Of a stretch of DNA of 64,000 nucleotides, positions 58,688 through 64,000 are shown one piece after another. Below the pieces are notes generated by a model. It was not told the DNA's origin. It worked only from the letters and a program-made list of their open reading frames with translations, and made no database searches. Made by a program: the position numbers and the translations under genes. This stretch comes from Ulva prolifera. Taxonomy: Eukaryota; Chlorophyta; Ulvophyceae; Ulvales; Ulvaceae. Location: positions 5,957,315 through 6,021,314 of the forward strand of contig CM041199.1 in the NCBI GenBank assembly GCA_023078555.1. The letters run 5' to 3'. Each line of letters starts with the position of its first letter. Positions within the stretch are counted from its first letter, which is position 1.

Positions 58688-60217
58688 CGCCTCGTGGGCC
58701 GGTCTGAATCAGCTCCGCCCTGCTGCGCAGGCGCAGAGGTACGATAGGATGCCGTGCTGGAGTGGGTTTCGGTGATGCAGTGCGTTGAAATGCATGGTGG
58801 GCTGCATCTCAGAGTGGTGCGTTCGCGAGTGGTCCATGCATTCGGCGGCTGTCGTGCGGTGCAGAGGGAGCAGTGGCTGTTGCTAGATGAGGGCGGCCAT
58901 GCCGTCAGCATGTCTGTATGTGCTCTACGTTTGTATCGTAACGAGCATGCAGCGCTGCTGTGTCGTGCCGTGGTTGCCAATCAATCGCACGTGCCGGTGT
59001 GCCGTGGCCGATGCGTGCTTTGCCGGGCGTGACAGATGCCACCTACTGACGGCATTGGGACAGCCTGCAGAATTGTACGGAATCATGTGACGTCCGGTTT
59101 GCAACGCCACTGGTACCTGGCCCACTGCATACTGTGACTTGTTGTGCTTGCTTTGTGAGTGATCCCAGTGCTGCCCATGCATCAGGTGGCCAGGCCTTAC
59201 AGCATCAGCAGGTGGTGGTGCAATGAGGCTGTACCAGTATGCAGTCCTCGGTTCATCTCCAACACATTGACTGTGTCCAGCGTTCTGTCGCCTTTTATGA
59301 GGGCTCACTGCACACCTGCACGAAGGGTGCACTATTGGCCAGGAATGCAATTGCTGCTACTACTGTCTGACGATGGTTAATTGCGGTGCTCCGACACAGC
59401 CGTGGGCAGCTCTGGAAGTATGAGCAGTTTGCTCCGTGTGAGCAATATGCAGAGGTTGACGTGCCTGCTTGCTGTGAATCTGGCTCTCCTTGACATCCGA
59501 CCTGTTTCCTTTCGCCTTTCCTGCGTGTCTCTGCATGTGCAGAGGCAGCGAGCAGAGGCTCCAAAGACTTCAGACACACAGCCAAGTAGCTTGTTCCACA
59601 GGTCTGGTCTAGGCACTGCAGTCATCAATGGCTGTGCGGCCAGCAGCATGCATTCGTACACACATGCAGGCACCGGTTCTACGATCTACCACGCATGCCT
59701 CACATGCTCCAAGCAAATGCATACCGGCATGTTGTCCCGGGCACCCGGAGTTGTCAACATCCTCTTGAGGATGCGGCTAAGTCTAGATTCCCTTCAAACA
59801 TGCCGCGGCGAATAAGTACAGGCGCCTTACAGTGGTTCTGCCAGCTGCAGCTGACGCCGCGAGGAGGCAGGCGGTGCGGCAAGTGTATTGCAAGCAAGTG
59901 TCTACAGCTAGCAGCCGCCAGCCGCGCTGTGTGCAGACGAGGTCCCCCGCCCCTCTGCGTCTAGATCCTGTGCCACAGGAGTGTCTTACACTGTCATGAT
60001 AGCGCACGGCATTCGGTGCAAACACAGGCAAACAGTCAGTCAACTGTAGTCAGTATGCAGCGTCAGGACAGCCAGATCCCTGTCCGCAACATTCATATAT
60101 CCCATCGATCCTGACCTACGTGTCTCAGAGGTGATCACACGCCAGGCAATCGGGAAAACACGCATCATGGTGCAGGCACTTGTGCACCGTCGACCTTGTA
60201 CCGGTGTATGGCCTGCT
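58688..60217. other. Intergenic, convergent 3' ends
   Basis: 1.5 kb between a plus-strand gene ending at 58687 and a minus-strand gene ending at 60218. A minus-strand patch at about 59500-59620 is open in two frames but has no clear splice sites. No repeats or RNA genes recognised. Confidence 0.4.
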
Positions 60218-60700
60218 TCAACACTCTGGCACTGCGTGGGACAAAGTTTTTGTCAGCCTGTGACGTGCGTTAATGGCTGCCAGCGCTGCTTGCAGTACCG
60301 CTTCGAAATCAGTCTTGATGTCGGGAACGTGAGAGCCTGTCGATGATGTTTCACTGTCATCTTGCTTCCAGTCTGCAATGAACAATCCATCCCCATCTAT
60401 CCGAGCGTGGACACCTTCAGTGTCAGCAGCACAAATTGCAGCCCGAGGTAGCTTGGTTGGGTCCATGGAATACCGAGCTTTGCTAATGCTGAGCCATCCC
60501 TGCAGCCAGTGTCATCTCTTGATCCCAGGCAGCAGCTACGTATCAGTATTCTGGCTCAGGTCTACATTATCTGGGCAGCTTTGCGCATCCAGGCGCACCC
60601 GTTTCAACTGTGCTTGTAGATCTTGCATCGCTTGCATGTACTCATTGGCGCCATCTATCGCAGCTTCGAAGCCACTTGCGCTCACATGAAGACCACCCAT
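60218..60700 (-). CDS. Vma22/CCDC115-like V-ATPase assembly factor
   Basis: Two exons (60599-60700, 60218-60499) give 127 residues. The N-terminal helix has FEAAIDGANEYMQAMQDLQ, and directly after the splice comes GWLSISKARYSM, the hallmark of Vma22-family proteins (G-x-L-x-x-x-x-A-R-Y-S-M in the plant member At1g20770). The C-terminus (DFEAVLQAALAAINARHRL) fits the family's second helix. Known members work at the ER in assembling the V-ATPase Vo sector. The protein is shorter than its relatives (about 180) because the acidic linker is brief. The donor is GTGCGC and the acceptor TGCAG. Homology is by motif recall. Confidence 0.65.
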
Positions 60701-62552
60701 ATCCGCCTGGCTATACCTCGAGATACATGGTGCAGCGCGAGAACTCTAGCTACGCGACTATTGCGGCGTATTCAGTCTGCGTCAGTGTATGTCCCGGTGG
60801 CTGAGCGCTGTTTGGACAATTGATCCGCCGTGATAACACGCATGGCTGCTGCAGAGCATACCATCAAATAAAGTGTGGATGCGCGCGCGAGAATCTTGTC
60901 TAGAGGTAGGGCCAGCAGCCCGACACCATGAGCAGCAGCCACCCAAGACTGGAGCCTACAGCCACAACAAAGATCATGACGGCAACCGGTCCCGTGTTTG
61001 CATAAGCACATCCTCTGCCAAACATAACAGGACGTTGCATTGCCTCCCTCTAGTAGCATACATCCCTCACTAAAATGATCTTTGAAGCTGTCGAACAGCT
61101 GATGCCAGCAGCGCGGTGTCATACGGCACGTAGCCGCCCACAGCATACAGGCCAGTGCAGGCTTTTTTAGATGTCTTGGGCGGTGCTCATCGTTGCCATG
61201 TTGAGCCAGCCACAGCATTGGCTTGCCAAGTGACAGTGCTTGGGCCTGGGCCAGTCCGGGTAAGGTGACCTTGGTGCAGTACAAAGACATTCTCAGGTCT
61301 AGCACAACAGTCTCCAAGCGTTACTGGCATCGTCGGATTCGTCAGATGGAACATGCTGGGAGAGCATCGACAATTGTTATGAAATGAAGAATTGTCCAAC
61401 CAGCATCGGAGACTGTCGGTTCAGAAGTACGGAAAATCGGAAAGAAAGGGGAAGGGGGGGGGGGGGGGGGGGGGGGGGGTGGAGGTGGGGCCAGCTGCCC
61501 CGAGGGGCAAATTTGGTTACTGGCTTGCAACTTGCAACACCGCTGATTTTTGGCGTCAACTGCTGTGCAGCGAATTAAATGCTCTAGCTGAGGCATGTGC
61601 TCGCTGCATTTCGAGATCACTGTTGATCCACACAACGGTTTGTGGCACATGCCATTTGGTGCATGATCTGGCCACGCATTTTCAGCAGAGCATGCTGTAC
61701 AGAAACATGAGATCATCGCAGAAAACGGCTTTCTCATTGTCGCAGAAGCTACTCCGTCTATGTTGACAATGAGAAACACAAACCAGTGTGCTGTCTTCAT
61801 CGCACTGAAGTCTTTGTACCAGACCTGCCATTAACTCTCTCCATCGGTCCCGATCGCATGCCAAATTTATTAAATGTAATGTGTGAAGCGAAGGCAGTGG
61901 GACAGCCTTCCCATATGTACACACGCTGCATGTTGAGCTCTGAAATGTTAACACGCCTCATTAATTGGAAATCCAAACACTGATGACCGCTCATACGCGC
62001 ACAATTGATTCGCTTGTTAGGAACTCTGTGTTGCCGGCGTTGTCAGGAGTCTACATGCAATAAGCAAAGCGTGTGCAGCATGTCACATCAACAACGAATC
62101 TCTTGCATATCAAGCTTGAGTCATTCTGTGATCCGTTGATCAGGCCATTTTCTGACTTGACCTGAGCGTCATCTGGAATACAAACTGTACACTCAAGCCA
62201 TACATCATTTCACAGCGGTGATTTACCGAAGCCTGGTTCGCCAATCTGCATTGATTCTGTGCTGATGGCATATGAGTCATAAGATATGACTGCAGTCACA
62301 AGAGTCTCAGGGGAGCTCCCGAACACCGCGAGCATGCTGGCCGCAAAAGGCCAGCAGAAACGGTGAGGTACAATCCCATAAACACATCGCCATCACTGAA
62401 TGCATTCACATGCAGCGTGTCAACACAGCTGCAACATCTGAGGCCGCTTTCTTGGCCACCATGCGCGACCAGGCTCCAAGAGGCGCCACCACAGGCGCCC
62501 CTTTACGGCTGTGCTGCGGCCACTGTTTCAGGCCGCGAGTGCGTTCTGAATC
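60701..62552. other. Intergenic with a G26 run
   Basis: 1.85 kb upstream of the Vma22-like gene and downstream of MPP alpha, both on the minus strand. Contains 26 G at 61454-61479. A 181-codon minus-strand frame (60772-61317) is Cys-rich and motif-free, and I do not call it. Confidence 0.45.
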
Positions 62553-63929
62553 TTAAGGGCTGAAGCGGCGCGAGATCTGGTCAAACTTGGGCATGACCGC
62601 CTGGTCGCCAACAAGCACGCCGGAGGGCTTGCTTGACAGGAGCGACTCTGCAAACTTCTTAACAGCAGCCACGTCGACAGCCTGCACATACAGATGACGT
62701 CATCAGTGCTCACATCTGCAACGCCAGCCGTGTATCTCAGAGATACACAACCTGCAGCCTGCAATACAGACGCAGATCATGGAGCCCCCACTAATCCGGC
62801 ATGGTGATGCCAACATGACCAGCTGACCCGTGCAATACAAAAAAAACACGTATAAAGCATGCTCTATGCTGGCATACCCTGGACCTTCAGTGCAGCCATG
62901 GACATGCCACGCCCAAATACACACATCGCCTATACACCAGCCAGCCGGCCGATAGCTGCTTACCAAACACCCACAGTGTTCGTCGAGTGAGGGTACAATG
63001 CATGCCTAGGATATCGGCAGCGCCTACTGGCGCATCCAACAGGGGCCACAAGACGAACACCTCTCAATCCTCCTTCAATCAAAGTAACGATCATGTTCCT
63101 CCTCCATGCACGTCGACAGCTCTACGCATGTTGCATGTCCCTGAAAAAAAAAAAAGGGGGGAGGCGCACGGCGAGGTCGGCGCGGAAGTCGGCGACGGTC
63201 ATGCGGCCGCCGTACGTGTGCAGCTGGCGCGCGATGTCCTCGCTCACGACGCTCGGCACCTCCAGCGCCGCAAGCACGCTGCTCTCGCACGCCGCCTTGG
63301 CGCGCTCCAGCTCCTCCGACGTCACGCCGGCCGCCATGCCCTCGAGCTCCCTGCACGCGCAAGCACTCTTGCGCCACCATGCATGTGTGCCGCCCGAGAA
63401 CTGTGTGGGCCTCTGGAACGATGCCTGTCCTAAGACACCGTAACGGGGGCGGCAAGCAGCGGCACGGCCGGAGCTGTAGGCGGAGGCACCGCGTTGTGTG
63501 CGGCATCCATCAGTGCTCATGTCACAAGTGCCGCGGCAGCATTTGCATGACGGTGTGCAAATGCAGAGGGTGTTGGATGCAAGGAACAACGTGCGGCAGG
63601 GGCAGGGGGGGTGTGACACATTATAAGATCTCGGGCCATCGCACGGCAGAGCACAAAAGCATACTGCCAGCCACAGGGGCCGGCAGCAGAGGCAGGTGGA
63701 AGGGGGGGGCGCACTTGCAGAGGATGTCAGCGAGGTCAGCGCCGCGGGCGACAAAGGGCGTGGACATGAGGATGCCGAACAGGCCGGTGTCCTCGAAGGT
63801 GTTGTTGTACACCGTGCAGTTGTTGATCCAGCCGTTGCGGGTGAGGACGTTGCGGTAGAGGCGCGAGTGCATGCCCTTGCCCGGGCCGCCCGACGAAAAG
63901 TCAGAGCCGCCGCCGAGCAGGTAGCCCAT
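62553..63929 (-). CDS. Mitochondrial processing peptidase alpha subunit, 5' part outside the window
   Basis: Substrate-binding, catalytically inactive M16-family partner of MPP beta; it helps cleave mitochondrial presequences. Three 3' exons are visible (63715-63929, 63170-63350, 62553-62681), in phase, 175 codons with the stop. The first holds the Gly-rich loop GGGSDFSSGGPGKGMHSRLY that defines MPP alpha, followed by DTGLFGILMSTP. The second has GVTSEELERAKAACESSVL and SEDIARQLHTYGGRM. The last ends VLVGDQAVMPKFDQISRRFS. The acceptor before 63929 is GTGCAG, and the remaining 71 bases to the window edge are intron. A fragment like the LINE tail (about 63626-63660) and A12/G6 runs lie in its introns. 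Confidence 0.92.
63626..63660 (-). repeat. Short LINE-tail-like fragment in an MPP alpha intron
   Basis: AGATCTCGGGCCATCGCACG and the next bases match the block at about 7832-7856 and, less well, 6819-6845. It is only about 35 bases, so kinship is suggestive rather than proved. Confidence 0.4.
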
Positions 63930-64000
63930 CTGCACCGCGGCCGCCCGTGACATGCAGCCCATACGCAGAATCGCAGCATGCCTCTGGGGCTGCAGTGATT

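Noticed and set aside
60772-61317. Minus-strand frame of 181 codons
   Set aside because: It is rich in Cys, Trp and His without pattern, unlike any family I know, and sits upstream of the Vma22-like start.
1-64000. Dinoflagellate origin, suggested by GC-AG introns
   Set aside because: Plant-type protein relatives, GC-rich exons and closely spaced divergent genes fit a green alga better. Not settled without phylogeny.

Overview
The window is nuclear DNA from a photosynthetic eukaryote, most likely a green alga. I do not name the species. Exons are GC-rich and separated by many short introns (mostly 70-900 bases). Several products are typical of the green lineage: a plastid phosphoenolpyruvate/phosphate translocator, a homologue of the conserved plant protein At4g37920, and a plant-like Vma22. 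I rebuilt the genes by joining exons at splice sites where reading phase and family similarity agreed. Every complete model divides exactly by three. Donors are mostly GTGCG and acceptors mostly TGCAG.

Layout, left to right. An SPB1 rRNA methyltransferase (-, cut by the left edge) is divergent from the At4g37920-like gene (+, 3084-7157). A gene-poor 3.6 kb follows. Then come an armadillo-repeat gene (-, 10721-13600) and a GDP-mannose transporter (-, 14710-16115). The next 6.3 kb is repeat-rich, with a truncated LINE-type insertion, a tRNA-headed SINE-like element and a CA microsatellite. After it lie an IQ-motif protein (-, 22414 to about 26821), a decayed duplicate of methionine aminopeptidase exons (27714-28430), the intact METAP1 (+, 29187-31601), NAA40 (+, 32179-34819) and cytosolic-type valyl-tRNA synthetase (+, 35619-43140, 12 exons). 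The right third holds the PEP/phosphate translocator (-, 44787-47948), divergent from ADA2 (+, 49266-52323). Next are two small unrecognised membrane proteins (-), a large unrecognised Ala/Gly-rich membrane protein (+, 55731-58687), a Vma22-like gene (-, 60218-60700) and the 3' end of mitochondrial processing peptidase alpha (-, 62553-63929, cut by the right edge).

These are mostly unlinked housekeeping genes, not a pathway cluster. Loose themes are N-terminal protein processing (METAP1 next to NAA40), plastid and Golgi transport (PPT, GMT), translation (SPB1, VARS) and chromatin (ADA2, and NAA40 through histones). The most unusual material is the intron biology: GTGCG donors, GC-AG introns, and long pure C runs just upstream of acceptors. 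Also notable are a web of short dispersed repeats inside introns and the 877-residue protein at 55731-58687. I found no intact rRNA or tRNA gene, no CRISPR array and no bacterial-type operon.
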